Shown in pieces: positions 35,239 through 43,805 of a DNA stretch of 54,652 nucleotides (its first letter is position 1; the number at the start of each line of letters is the position of its first letter). The DNA is from JBHHZJ01 sp046758005. GTDB taxonomy: Bacteria; Pseudomonadota; Alphaproteobacteria; Kiloniellales; J153. The stretch is taken from positions 1-54,652 of the forward strand of contig JBHHZJ010000011.1 in NCBI GenBank assembly GCA_046758005.1. The letters run 5' to 3'. The notes beneath the pieces were generated by a model that did not search any database, was not told the origin of the DNA, and was given only the letters and a program-made list of their open reading frames with translations. A program made the position numbers and the translations under genes.

Positions 35239-35754
35239 TCAGGCGCCGTCTCGCGGCGGCCTGGCGTCGAGCCCGGCGAAGACCGTGCGCGCCTCGATCT
35301 CCTCGACGTCCGCGGGCCGGGGGAAGGGCGCGGGCGCCGGCTCGCCGGGGCGGCGCGGCCGGCCGATCGCCGCGAAGAAGTCCTCCAGCCCGCCCGGCAT
35401 CAGGACCCAGAGCATTTTGAGGTCGGTCGCGCCGTCGTTGACGATGGTGTGCCGGTTCCACGGGCCCAGATAGACGCTCGTGCCGGGCCGGACCGGGTGG
35501 GACTCGCCGTTGACCACGGCCTTGCCCGTGCCCTCGAAGAAGAACAGCAGCTCCTCGTGGGCGTCGTGCTGGTGCTCGCGGATGTGGCAGCCGGGGGCGA
35601 TCACCTGGACGCCCGAGGAGAAGCCCTTGATCGTGGGCGAATCGCGCCGGGACACCCGGACCTCGGCGTAGCCGTTGGCCGGGACCGGCTGCCAGAAGCT
35701 TTCGCCCTCGTCGGGTTGGCGGACGACCACGGCGCCCCGTTCGGCTCGATCCAT
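35239..35754 (-). CDS. Cupin-domain protein
   Basis: 171 aa with a GGAGG ribosome site. One cupin barrel: metal ligands are expected in HIREHQHDAHEELLFFFEG (His and Glu of motif 1) and NRHTIVN (His of motif 2), all present. The C-terminal 45 residues are Pro-rich and disordered-looking (RPRRPGEPAPAPFPRPADVE). Cupins include sugar isomerases, dioxygenases and sensors. As the first gene of the cupin-hydrolase-SDR-SDR operon it could be an isomerase or dioxygenase of the same pathway. No family-specific motif settles this. Confidence 0.82.
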   Translation of the reverse strand: MDRAERGAVVVRQPDEGESFWQPVPANGYAEVRVSRRDSPTIKGFSSGVQVIAPGCHIREHQHDAHEELLFFFEGTGKAVVNGESHPVRPGTSVYLGPWNRHTIVNDGATDLKMLWVLMPGGLEDFFAAIGRPRRPGEPAPAPFPRPADVEEIEARTVFAGLDARPPRDGA

Positions 35755-35945
35755 TTCGCGACCTCCAGGCGCTGCTCAATGGCCAATGCGATCGAAACGA
35801 AATGCTAATGGACGGGCCAAGCCCCTGTAAAGCGAAGCTCCGCCGCGCCTCGAGCCTGGTGGCCCGACGGTTTCGTTTGTGCTACGTGCCGGCGGGGTCG
35901 GCGCGGGGCACGATCCGGTGTGGGTGGGAGCTTGAATTGGCGGCA

Positions 35946-36731
35946 ATGGAACGAGACACCCCCTTCACCCTGCGGGCCGACGGCCGCCGCCTGCGCGCCC
36001 GGTGGGTGGCCGGGCCCGGCGGCCCGGGGGCGCCCGCGCTCGTTTTCCTGCACGAGGGCCTGGGCGGCATCGCGCAGTGGAAGGGGTTTCCCGCGGACCT
36101 GTGCCGCGCGGCCGGGCGGCCCGGTCTTGCCTACGAGCGTTGGGGCTTCGGTGGCTCCGAACGCTTGGTCCTGCCGCGGCCCAAGGACTACCTCGCGATC
36201 GAGGCCGAACGGGCGCTGCCCGACGTGCTCGCCGCCTGCGGGATCGAACGGCCGATCCTGGTCGGGCACAGCGACGGCGGCTCGATCGCGCTGCTCTACG
36301 CCGCCGCCCACCCGGCGCGGGTCGCGGCCTGCATCACCGTGGCCGCGCACGTGTTCGTCGAGGACGTGACGCTCGCCGGCATCCGGGGCGTGGTCGCGCG
36401 CTGGGAGAAGGGCGACCTGCGGGCGCGCCTGGCCAGGTATCACGGCGCGAATACGGACGCGATGTTCCGCGGCTGGGCGGAGACCTGGCTGCGGCCCGAC
36501 TTCCGGGACTGGAACATCGAAGACCGGCTTGGCGCGGTCACGTGCCCGGTGCTGGCCGTCCAGGGCGAGCACGACGAGCACGGCAGCCTGGCGCAGGTCG
36601 AGGCGATCGCGCGCGGAGTCTCCGGGCCGGTGGAGACGTTCATCGTGCCCGCCTGCGGCCACAGCCCGCACCTCGAGGCGCGCGCGGCCGTGCGCGAACG
36701 CATGGCCGCCTTCATCGCGGCGCTGGGCTGA
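35946..36731 (+). CDS. Alpha/beta hydrolase
   Basis: 261 aa from ATG 35946; TTG 35937, nine bases upstream and preceded by GGGAG, is an equally possible start. FLHEGLGGIAQWKGFP, GFGGSERL, nucleophile elbow GHSDGGSIALL, acid in VQGEHDEHG and His in PACGHSPHLE complete a catalytic triad. It is similar to small cytosolic esterases/haloperoxidase-like hydrolases. It is divergent from the cupin operon (191 bp between), which may share its control region, and convergent with the DUF547 gene. The substrate is unknown. Confidence 0.88.
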   Translation: MERDTPFTLRADGRRLRARWVAGPGGPGAPALVFLHEGLGGIAQWKGFPADLCRAAGRPGLAYERWGFGGSERLVLPRPKDYLAIEAERALPDVLAACGIERPILVGHSDGGSIALLYAAAHPARVAACITVAAHVFVEDVTLAGIRGVVARWEKGDLRARLARYHGANTDAMFRGWAETWLRPDFRDWNIEDRLGAVTCPVLAVQGEHDEHGSLAQVEAIARGVSGPVETFIVPACGHSPHLEARAAVRERMAAFIAALG

Positions 36732-36751
36732 CCGCCGGGGCGGGGCCGCCC

Positions 36752-37648
36752 CTATCCCGACGCCGGCGGCGCGGCGTCGTTGAGCCGCCAATCGTAGGCG
36801 TGGCCGCCGATCCCGGTCACGCGCTCCAGCGCGGTGCGCAGACCGGCCTTTGCGTAACGGCGCAGGTGGGCAAGCACGCCCGCGTCGGTGGCGCCGAAAT
36901 CCTCTTGGAACCAGACGTAGATGCTGGAGACGATCAGCTTGCCGTTCTCGAGCCGCGCGCCGCGCGCGTGGTTGACGTAGGCGCGCGCCGCCGCCTCGAG
37001 CAGGGCCTCGGTGTTGGCGGCGGTGAAGGCCGTGGCCGGCAGGTCGGGACAGCCGATCGAGGCGCAGTTCACCGCGTAGTGGATGCGCGGGTCGCGCCAG
37101 ATCGGGCGCAGGATGCGGTGCTCGATGTCGTTGAGGCTGACCGCCTCGCCCTCGATCTCGACCAGCTTCTTGTCCCACGGACCGATCGCGAACAGGCCGG
37201 GCGAGATGTCGATGTCGCGGATGCTCTCGACCGGATAGTGATCGAGGACGACCCGGACCGTGAGCGCGTTGTACAGGTTGATCCACAACGCGCGCTGCTC
37301 GGCGCGGTTCAGGGCGCTGACCTCGGTCGCGACGAGACCGGCGAGGTAGGCGTCGAGCGCGGCCCGGTCTTCCGGCGTGACGCGGCGGTAGGCGAAGCGG
37401 TTGACGCCGTCCCCGCCGCGCGCGACGTAGGTCTTCAGCAGCCGGTCCCAGGGCGCGTGATCGACCGTGACGCGCGAGGCCGGGTCGTGCGCCAGCCAGC
37501 GCTCCCACAGCTTGGCGCGCGGGGCGAACATCGCCTCGATCGATACCAGTCCGGCGAGCGGCACGAACACGACGGCGGCGAGCAAGAGCCTCGCGGCGAG
37601 CCGCGGGGCGCGGGATGGGCGGGCGGTCTCGTCGCGCCGGGTGGTCAT
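36752..37648 (-). CDS. DUF547 domain protein, membrane-anchored or secreted
   Basis: 298 aa. An N-terminal hydrophobic helix (LLLAAVVFVPLAGLVSIEAM, about 21-40) follows a basic stretch, as in a signal anchor. The DUF547 core is recognisable: ALWINLYNALTVRVVLDHYP, then SLNDIEHRILRP and YAVNCASIGCPDLP, with two conserved Cys and His positions that hint at an enzyme of thiol chemistry. The function of the family is unknown. It begins 6 nt after the GT2 gene and so is probably its operon partner. Confidence 0.85.
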   Translation of the reverse strand: MTTRRDETARPSRAPRLAARLLLAAVVFVPLAGLVSIEAMFAPRAKLWERWLAHDPASRVTVDHAPWDRLLKTYVARGGDGVNRFAYRRVTPEDRAALDAYLAGLVATEVSALNRAEQRALWINLYNALTVRVVLDHYPVESIRDIDISPGLFAIGPWDKKLVEIEGEAVSLNDIEHRILRPIWRDPRIHYAVNCASIGCPDLPATAFTAANTEALLEAAARAYVNHARGARLENGKLIVSSIYVWFQEDFGATDAGVLAHLRRYAKAGLRTALERVTGIGGHAYDWRLNDAAPPASG

Positions 37649-37654
37649 GGCGGG

Positions 37655-38380
37655 TCAGAAGCGCTGCGCCTGCGGCGTCGGCGGCATCGGCCGCTCCCGC
37701 CGGCGCTCGGAATCGTAGAGCCGGGCCAGGCGCTCGGGCGGGACGCCGAGGTGGTAGAGCGCGTGGATCTTGAGCCAGCCCCACACGATCGCAACCGGAT
37801 GCCGCCCCGCGAAGCGGCGCGAGGAGGTGACCAGCGGCGGGTCCTCGATGCACACGGTCTTGCCGGCGCGCTCCAGACGGCGCGTGAAGTCGTAGTCCTC
37901 CATGAGCGCGATCGGCCGGATTCCGCCGAGCGCCCGGCAGGTCTGCGCGCGCACGAAGATCGCCGAATCGCCGTAATAGAAGCCGCGCCGCCGCGCCCAG
38001 GCGTACGCGCCGGTCAGCCAACGGTCGAAGTCCGTGCCGCCGTCGAACAGCAGGCGGAAATTGCCGCCGACGACCTCCGGCGAGTTCTCGAGGCACGCCT
38101 CGACCGCCGCCAGCCCGCCCTCGGGAAAGACGCAGTCGGCGTGCAGGAACAGGATGACCCGGCCCCGTGCCGCCCGCGCGCCCGCCGCCAGCTGCCGGCC
38201 GCGTCCGGCCGCGGCGTGGAGCAGCCTCGCCCCGTGCGCGACGGCCACGGCCGGGGTTGCGTCGCGGCTGCCGCCGTCGACCACGATGATCTCGCAGGCG
38301 ACTCCCTGCCCGCGCAGGCCGGACAGCAGGCGCGGCAGGCGGTCGGCCTCGTTCAGGGTCGGGACGATGATCGAGATCAT
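37655..38380 (-). CDS. Glycosyltransferase family 2, TIGR04283-like
   Basis: 241 aa from ATG 38380. The GT-A donor motifs are MISIIVPTLNEADRLPRLL, VVDGGSRDATP and the DxD-like FLHADCVFPEG. GNFRLLF and the ending RRFAGRHPVAIVWGWLKI match the small 'selenodomain-associated' transferase 2 group (TIGR04283), some members of which sit with arsenosugar synthesis genes. No arsenic gene is seen here. It is followed 6 nt later by the DUF547 gene. The sugar and acceptor are unknown. A longer start 45 nt upstream is possible. Confidence 0.85.
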   Translation of the reverse strand: MISIIVPTLNEADRLPRLLSGLRGQGVACEIIVVDGGSRDATPAVAVAHGARLLHAAAGRGRQLAAGARAARGRVILFLHADCVFPEGGLAAVEACLENSPEVVGGNFRLLFDGGTDFDRWLTGAYAWARRRGFYYGDSAIFVRAQTCRALGGIRPIALMEDYDFTRRLERAGKTVCIEDPPLVTSSRRFAGRHPVAIVWGWLKIHALYHLGVPPERLARLYDSERRRERPMPPTPQAQRF

Positions 38381-38604
38381 GGCAGGGCCTGTCGTGCTTC
38401 CCCGGCGCGCGGCCGCGCGCCGCAACGTCCGCGCGCCCGCATCCTGAATATACCCGCGTCCCAGTATACGGGTAGGCTGGAGGCCGGCGCATTCACACTT
38501 GCGCGACCGGGCGCGAGGATTCGCTTCGCCGGAACGTGTATCGTAGGCGGTCTCCGCGGCGCGCGCGGCGCCGCTGATTGGCGAACGAAGCTTGGGAGGC
38601 GCGG

Positions 38605-39708
38605 GTGAAGATCACGAGGATCGCGGCCTACCGGGTCGAGCTGCCGCTCCACGAGGGCAGCTACAACTGGTCGGGCGGCAAGTCGGTGGCGGTCTTCGAC
38701 AGCACGGTGGTGCGCGTCGAGACCGATGCGGGCCTGGTCGGCCACGGCGAGGTCTGCCCGCTCGGCCCGTTCTACCTGCCGTCGTACGCGGCCGGCGCGC
38801 GCGCCGGAATCCGCGAGCTGGCGCCCGACCTGCTCGGCCTCGACCCGCGCGCGCTGGGCGCGCTCGACCGGCGCATGGACGCCCTGCTCAAGGGGCACCC
38901 CTACGTCAAGTCGGCGATCGACATGGCCTGCTGGGACATCCTGGGCCAGGCGGCGGGCCTGCCCGTGTGCACCCTGCTGGGCGGGCGGTCCGGCGCGGAC
39001 GTCGCGCTCTACCGGGCGATCTCCCAGGAGGCGCCGGAGGCCATGGCCGGCAAGGTCGCGGGCTACCGGGCCGAGGGCTACCGGCGCTTCCAGCTCAAGG
39101 TCGGCGGCGACCCGGACATCGACATCGCCCGCATCCGCGCGGTCGCGGAGAAGCTGCAGCCGGGCGACGTCCTGGTGGCCGACGCCAACACCGGCTGGCT
39201 GCCGCACCAGGCGATGCGCGTGGTGCGCGCCGTGCGCGACCTCGACGTCTACATCGAGCAGCCGTGCCTCAGCTACGAGGAATGCCTGTCCGTGCGCCGG
39301 CGCACCGACCACCCCTTCGTCCTCGACGAGTCGGTGGACGATGTGGCCATGCTGCTGCGCGCCCACGCCGACCGGGCGATGGACGTGGTCAACATCAAGA
39401 TCAACAAGCTGGGCGGGCTGACCAAGGCGCGCCAGGCCCGCGACCTGTGCGTGTCCATGGGCATCGCCATGACCATCGAGGACTCCTGGGGCGGCGACAT
39501 CGTCACCGCCGCGATCGCGCATCTGGCGCATTCCACGCCGGAGCGGTTCCGTTTCACCGCGACCGACTTCAACAGCTACGTGAGCGTCTCCATCGCCGAG
39601 GGCGCGCCGCGGCGCAAGGAGGGCCGCATGGCCGCCCCGGAGGCGCCCGGCCTCGGGATTCGCCCGCGCATGGAGGTCCTCGGCGCGCCGGTGATCGACG
39701 TGGCGTGA
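38605..39708 (+). CDS. Enolase-superfamily hydroxyproline enzyme (cis-3-hydroxyproline dehydratase or hydroxyproline-betaine epimerase type)
   Basis: 367 aa from GTG 38605, preceded by GGGAGG 5 nt upstream. The acid/base pair is Lys165 (QLKVGG) and Lys265 (NIKINKLGG), and the metal ligands are Asp193, Glu218 and Asp241. The sequence is closely collinear with recalled 4-hydroxyproline-betaine 2-epimerase (CPLG..YLPSYA, LYRAISQEAPE, IEQPCLSYEE, TWGGDIVTAAIAHLA). Tyr57 and the Trp of EDSWGGDIV, used by that enzyme to hold the betaine cation, are kept. The closely related cis-3-hydroxy-L-proline dehydratases share these residues, so the two activities cannot be separated here. No obvious operon partner. 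Confidence 0.9.
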   Translation: MKITRIAAYRVELPLHEGSYNWSGGKSVAVFDSTVVRVETDAGLVGHGEVCPLGPFYLPSYAAGARAGIRELAPDLLGLDPRALGALDRRMDALLKGHPYVKSAIDMACWDILGQAAGLPVCTLLGGRSGADVALYRAISQEAPEAMAGKVAGYRAEGYRRFQLKVGGDPDIDIARIRAVAEKLQPGDVLVADANTGWLPHQAMRVVRAVRDLDVYIEQPCLSYEECLSVRRRTDHPFVLDESVDDVAMLLRAHADRAMDVVNIKINKLGGLTKARQARDLCVSMGIAMTIEDSWGGDIVTAAIAHLAHSTPERFRFTATDFNSYVSVSIAEGAPRRKEGRMAAPEAPGLGIRPRMEVLGAPVIDVA

Positions 39709-39728
39709 AAATGGCCGCTTGCGGTTCA

Positions 39729-39745
39729 GACTAAGCTGGACTAAG
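39729..39745. promoter_or_regulatory. GACTAAG direct repeats upstream of the Phd-type antitoxin
   Basis: GACTAAG occurs at 39729-39735 and 39739-39745. The starts are 10 bp apart, one helical turn, and the second repeat ends 8 nt before the antitoxin ATG. This layout suits autoregulation by the antitoxin or the toxin-antitoxin complex. Confidence 0.35.
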
Positions 39746-39753
39746 TTCGAATT

Positions 39754-39993
39754 ATGAAGACGGTCAATATTCACGAGGCCAAAACCCACCTGTCGCGCCT
39801 GGTCGATGAGGCGGCGAGCGGCGAGGAGATCGTCATCGCCAGAAGTGGCAAGCCGGTGGCCCGGTTGATTCGGTTGGAACAGCCGAGCCGAACGCGCAAG
39901 CCGGGACGCCTCAAGGGCAAGATCTGGATCGCCGACGATTTCGACGCGCCTTTGCCGCCCGACCTGGCAAGAGATTTCGGTATCGACAAGTGA
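39754..39993 (+). CDS. Phd/YefM-family antitoxin
   Basis: 79 aa. The N-terminus MKTVNIHEAKTHLSRLVDEA is the typical DNA-binding Phd fold, followed by GEEIVIARSGKPVARLIRL. The C-terminal tail (KIWIADDFDAPLPPDLARDF) is the flexible part expected to fill the toxin active site. Its stop overlaps the toxin start (GTGA at 39990-39993), so the two are translated together. Direct repeats upstream may be its own operator. Mixed pairing of a Phd antitoxin with a PIN toxin is common. Confidence 0.92.
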   Translation: MKTVNIHEAKTHLSRLVDEAASGEEIVIARSGKPVARLIRLEQPSRTRKPGRLKGKIWIADDFDAPLPPDLARDFGIDK

Positions 39994-40385
39994 ATCTGTT
40001 GCTCGATACCCATGTTCTGGTGTGGTGGTTTCAGGCTAATCCGCGTCTCGGTCCAAAGGCCGGGACATGCATCGCCGACCCCGAGAATTTCGTCTGGGTG
40101 AGCGCGGCTTCGGTCTGGGAGATCGCGATCAAGAGCGCCATAGGGCGAGCGGGGTTCGACGATATGCTCGCAAGACATCTGCCCGACGCAATCGCCGAGG
40201 ACGGATTTCGGCCCTTGTCCATATCCGTCGACCATGCAGCCATGGTCCCGAGTCTGCCCGATCATCACCGTGATCCGTTCGATCGAATTCTGGTTGCCCA
40301 GGCGCTGGCGGAAGGCTTGCAGATCGTGACGGCCGACAGGGCCATCGCCGCCTACCCGGTCTCCACCCTCGCCGCGGACAGGTGA
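39990..40385 (+). CDS. PIN-domain toxin (VapC-like ribonuclease)
   Basis: 131 aa from GTG 39990. The PIN active site is visible: Asp6 in LLLDTHVLVWW, Glu in ASVWEIAIKSAIG, Asp in HHRDPFDRILVAQA and a final Asp in IVTADRAIAAY. It cleaves RNA in the family; the target is unknown. It belongs to the DTHxxLW subgroup, which usually goes with Phd-like antitoxins, as here. All four acidic positions are present, so it should be active. Confidence 0.93.
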   Translation: MNLLLDTHVLVWWFQANPRLGPKAGTCIADPENFVWVSAASVWEIAIKSAIGRAGFDDMLARHLPDAIAEDGFRPLSISVDHAAMVPSLPDHHRDPFDRILVAQALAEGLQIVTADRAIAAYPVSTLAADR

Positions 40386-40600
40386 CGGGCGGGACGAGTT
40401 CCTACGGCACCTTGCGCCGGAACTGGCGCGGGCGATCGTAGCGCATTGCGGTCGGGCGCGATCTGTAGATATGCTTTGCCCGCCGTATTTTTCGGCCGGG
40501 CGGGCGGCATGGCGCCGCAGGAACGAGGCCCGGCCGTCGCAAAGGTTTCGAGTATGGGGGACGGCAACCGACAGCAACGACATCGACAGGGAGATCAGCG

Positions 40601-42355
40601 ATGACCCAGGCGCACGCCCGGGCGGCTTGCGGCGTCACGGCCGCGGTCGCGACCTTGTTCTATCTCGCCCCGCTGCACGCGGGTTCGGTGACCAGCGAGG
40701 ACCTGTTAAACGCGCACAACAACGCGGCCGAGTGGCTCATGTACGGCCGCGACTACGCCAATCAACGCTTCAGCCCGCTTGCCGAGATCACGCCCGGAAA
40801 CGTCGGCCGTTTGCGCCCGGTCTGGGCGTTCTCGACCGGCGGCAAGCTGGGCGGGCTGGAGGCGACGCCGCTGATGCGCGACGGGGTGCTCTATATCTCG
40901 GCGGACTATTCGCGGGTCTTCGCGGTGGACGCGCGCAGCGGCACGGCGCTGTGGTCCTACGAGCCCAAGTACGAGGAGGGGCTGGAGGCCATGCTGTGCT
41001 GCGGGCCGGTCAACCGCGGTCTGGCCATCAAGGGCGACCTCGTCTACGTCAACACGTTGGACGCCCGCCTGGTCGCGCTCAACCGTGCCGACGGCTCGGT
41101 GGCCTGGGAGCGGACGATCGACGACTGGAAAAAGGCCTACACCGCGACCGGGGCGCCGCTGGTCGTCAAGGACAAGGTGATCGTGGGCATCGCCGGCGCC
41201 GAGTACGGCGTACGAGGCTACATCAAGGCCTACAAGGCCGACACCGGCGAGCACCTGTGGACCAGCTACGCGATCCCCGGGCCCGGAGAGCCGGGCAACG
41301 ACACCTGGCCGGGCGACACCTGGAAGACCGGTGGGGCGAGCACCTGGCAGACCGGCGCCTACGATGCCGCGACCAACACCCTGTTCTGGGGCACCGGAAA
41401 CCCCGGGCCGTGGAACTCGGACCTGCGCAAGGGCGACAACCTGTGGAGCTCGTCCCTGATCGCGGTGGATGCGGATACCGGCAAGTTCAAATGGGGGTAT
41501 CAGTACACGCCCAACGACGCCTGGGACTACGACGGCAACAACGCGCCCATTCTCATTGACGTGTCGATCGACGGCAAACCGGTCAAGGCGGCGGTGCAGT
41601 CGAACCGCAACGGCTTCTTCTACGTGCTGGACCGCACCAACGGCCAATTCATCTACGCCGTGCCGACCATCGACGACATCAACTGGACCACGGGCCTCGA
41701 TCCCAAGACCGGGCGCCCCAGCGTCAACGAGGCCATGCGCCCGCTCAGCGGCGGCAAGACGATCCAGCCGATCGTGCCCGGCCTCGAAGGCGGCACCAAC
41801 TGGTTCCCGATGGCCTACAACCCGGACCTCGGCTACGTGTTCTTCAACACCAACCACTGGGCCATGTCGATGACGGCGTGGAAGCCCGAGGACGTCGTGT
41901 ACAAGGAGGGCGACCTGTACATGGGCGTGGACTTCCAGATGTTCCGCCTCGACAAGAAGATCGGCTACACCAAGGCCTTCGACGTGGCGAACCGGAAGTT
42001 CGTCTGGGAGACCTCGAGCCCCCTGCCGCTGTTCGCCGGCGTGCTGGCGACCAAGAGCGGGCTGGTGTTCACCGGCGACGAGCTCGGCTACCTGCTGGCG
42101 CTCGACGCCAGGACCGGCGAGGTCTTGTGGAAGTTCCAGACCGGCTCGGGCGTCAACGCCTCGCCGATTACCTACGAGCTCGACGGCACCCAGTACGTGG
42201 CCGTGCTCTCCGGCCTCGGCGGCGACCCCAGCTTCTATTACTCGGGCCCCAAGGGGGGCATGCTGTGGGTCTTCGCCATCGAGGGCAAGGTTCAGGAGAC
42301 CGAGCGCGTGAACCCGGTGCCGATCGAAGGGGCGCTGCCGACCTACGCGCAGTGA
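40601..42355 (+). CDS. PQQ-dependent alcohol dehydrogenase with lanthanide-type active site
   Basis: 584 aa, exported: the signal peptide ends near LAPLHAGS. Beta-propeller W-motifs recur. The vicinal disulfide Cys133-Cys134 (MLCCGPVNRG), Glu201 (GAEYG) and Asn267 (GTGNPGP) match the metal/PQQ site of methanol dehydrogenases. The catalytic Asp is Asp309 in NDAWDYDGNN, and Asp311 two residues later is the extra ligand that marks lanthanide-using enzymes (XoxF, PedH/ExaF type); calcium enzymes have Ala there. It oxidises a primary alcohol or aldehyde in the periplasm and hands electrons to a cytochrome c, encoded 37 nt downstream. PQQ synthesis genes are not in the window. The substrate is unknown. 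Confidence 0.93.
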   Translation: MTQAHARAACGVTAAVATLFYLAPLHAGSVTSEDLLNAHNNAAEWLMYGRDYANQRFSPLAEITPGNVGRLRPVWAFSTGGKLGGLEATPLMRDGVLYISADYSRVFAVDARSGTALWSYEPKYEEGLEAMLCCGPVNRGLAIKGDLVYVNTLDARLVALNRADGSVAWERTIDDWKKAYTATGAPLVVKDKVIVGIAGAEYGVRGYIKAYKADTGEHLWTSYAIPGPGEPGNDTWPGDTWKTGGASTWQTGAYDAATNTLFWGTGNPGPWNSDLRKGDNLWSSSLIAVDADTGKFKWGYQYTPNDAWDYDGNNAPILIDVSIDGKPVKAAVQSNRNGFFYVLDRTNGQFIYAVPTIDDINWTTGLDPKTGRPSVNEAMRPLSGGKTIQPIVPGLEGGTNWFPMAYNPDLGYVFFNTNHWAMSMTAWKPEDVVYKEGDLYMGVDFQMFRLDKKIGYTKAFDVANRKFVWETSSPLPLFAGVLATKSGLVFTGDELGYLLALDARTGEVLWKFQTGSGVNASPITYELDGTQYVAVLSGLGGDPSFYYSGPKGGMLWVFAIEGKVQETERVNPVPIEGALPTYAQ

Positions 42356-42392
42356 CGCTCGGCCGGATGCCGGCGGCGACCGCCGCGCGGCG

Positions 42393-42749
42393 ATGACCGC
42401 CGTGCGCCGGCGGGCGTGGCTGGCGGCCGGGTTGCTCGCCGCGGGGCTTGGCTTTTCGGCCGCCGCCGACCGCGCGGCGGCCGAGGAGGCCGCCGTCAAC
42501 CCCTTCCTGGGCGACCCTCAGGCGATCGCCGAGGGCCGGCGGGTCTATCGCACGCGCTGCGTCATCTGCCACGGCCGCTCGGGCGGGCGCGGGCCGAACC
42601 TTTTTGCCACGCGGCTGAGCGACGAGCAGTTCCTGGAGACGGTCATCAACGGCCGCAAGGGCACCCAGATGCCGGCGTTCGGCTACAGGATGTCGCCCGA
42701 CGACGTTTGGATGGTCCACGCCTTCGTCAAGTCGACCGATCGCTATTGA
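42393..42749 (+). CDS. Periplasmic c-type cytochrome
   Basis: 118 aa. The signal peptide (about 1-30) ends near RAAAEE. There is a single haem site CVICH (Cys56, Cys59, His60), with Met93 in GTQMPAFG as the likely axial ligand. It is class I and small. It lies directly downstream of the PQQ dehydrogenase in the same direction, so it is the likely electron acceptor, comparable in role to XoxG or the cytochrome c550 of quinoprotein ethanol systems. It is followed by a dispersed inverted repeat. Confidence 0.93.
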   Translation: MTAVRRRAWLAAGLLAAGLGFSAAADRAAAEEAAVNPFLGDPQAIAEGRRVYRTRCVICHGRSGGRGPNLFATRLSDEQFLETVINGRKGTQMPAFGYRMSPDDVWMVHAFVKSTDRY

Positions 42750-42836
42750 GGCGCCGCGCCGGCTCGGCGTAGCAACGCGTACGTGCCGGGCGCGTCGGTG
42801 AGCGTTCCAGGGCAAATCCGGGCGACGCGGACTCAG

Positions 42837-42933
42837 CACCCCTCACCCAGCTCCGGGTATGTCGGGGCGTCCGCCGCGCCAACCCGGCACAACCCTCTGC
42901 CCCCCTTGCGGGGAGAGAGGAGGGTGGGGGGTG
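42837..42933. repeat. Dispersed C-rich/G-rich inverted repeat between convergent genes
   Basis: The ends CACCCCTCACCC (42837-42848) and GGGTGGGGGGTG (42922-42933) are complementary except for one base. Inside, CCCTCTGCCCCCC and GGGGAGAGAGGAGGG pair around TTGC. This pattern resembles a dispersed intergenic repeat found widely in bacteria. It lies between the convergent cytochrome c and cytochrome b561 genes and could end both transcripts. Confidence 0.7.
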
Positions 42934-42956
42934 CTTCCAATCAATCTGGAACCGTT

Positions 42957-43658
42957 CTAGTCTTCGGCCCGCTTGCGGCCGGTCACCATGGCCCGGACCA
43001 GGTTCTCCCGGTGGGCGAGGCTGGTCAGAACCACGCCGCCGACGTGAAACACGACGAGCACGAGCGTCAGGTTGGCCAAGGTCTCGTGCAGCCCTTCCCA
43101 GAATTCCCCGCCCGCGCCGTCGCGGCTGCCGCGCCTTCCCTCGTCCCGTTCCTCGCCCTTGTCCTCGTCTTCGCCGACGCGCACGAGCAGCCTCGGCCTG
43201 GCCGCGGGCGCAACCTCGCCTGGCGCGGACACGGCGGCGAGCGGTCCGGCATTCTCCTCGGCGGCGTAGAGCTCGAGACCGGTCCAGACGGTCGCCAGCA
43301 AACCGACCAGAAGCGCCACCGCCATCGCGCCGCCGGCCGGGCTGTGGCCCAAGTGGCGCTTGGCCCGGAAGGCGGCCAGAGCGACGAGGTAGGCCCGGAC
43401 CTTGGCCGGCCGGTAGACCAGGTCGCTGAACCGGGCGTACCTGGGGCCGACGAAGCCCCACAGGATACGCATCACGACGAACACGCCGACGGTGTAGCCG
43501 GCCCAGACGTGCAGGGTCAGGAGATCATCCTCGGTGAACGTGGCGACGAAGAAGAAAACGACGACCGTCCAATGGAACGTGCGCACGAACGGGTCCCACA
43601 CCCGGACCATCCCCGTGTTCTCATCGGCCCGTGGCGTTCTTGCCGTCCTTTCGGTCAT
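42957..43658 (-). CDS. Cytochrome b561-type membrane protein with charged loop insertion
   Basis: 233 aa from ATG 43658, with a GGGAGG ribosome site. There are four membrane helices. Haem-ligand His candidates are His29 (VRTFHWTVV), His50 (TLHVWAGY), His191 (LHETLANL) and His205 (VVFHVGG), as in the bacterial cytochrome b561/di-haem family that carries electrons across the inner membrane. Between helices 3 and 4 is an insertion of about 45 residues, Pro-rich then highly charged (GEDEDKGEERDEGRRGSRD), absent from typical members. It is divergent from the PepSY and two-component genes, an association often seen for this family. An FNR-like site lies between them. Confidence 0.88.
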   Translation of the reverse strand: MTERTARTPRADENTGMVRVWDPFVRTFHWTVVVFFFVATFTEDDLLTLHVWAGYTVGVFVVMRILWGFVGPRYARFSDLVYRPAKVRAYLVALAAFRAKRHLGHSPAGGAMAVALLVGLLATVWTGLELYAAEENAGPLAAVSAPGEVAPAARPRLLVRVGEDEDKGEERDEGRRGSRDGAGGEFWEGLHETLANLTLVLVVFHVGGVVLTSLAHRENLVRAMVTGRKRAED

Positions 43659-43805
43659 GGAAATCCTCCCGGTGGCGCCGGCCCCGTCGCCGGCGCGGCA
43701 AAAGTACTTCATTTCAGCATGTTGCGGTGCATTCCCGGTTGAGCGGCCCTGCGCGGCCTTGTGCCGATCGAAGCGCCCGCATATCACCGCGCGCGTCCGC
43801 GCGCC

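Noticed and set aside
38455..38475. GTATAC-containing palindromic patch upstream of the enolase-type hydroxyproline gene as a GntR operator
   Set aside because: The arms are short and the spacing irregular, and no GntR gene is nearby.
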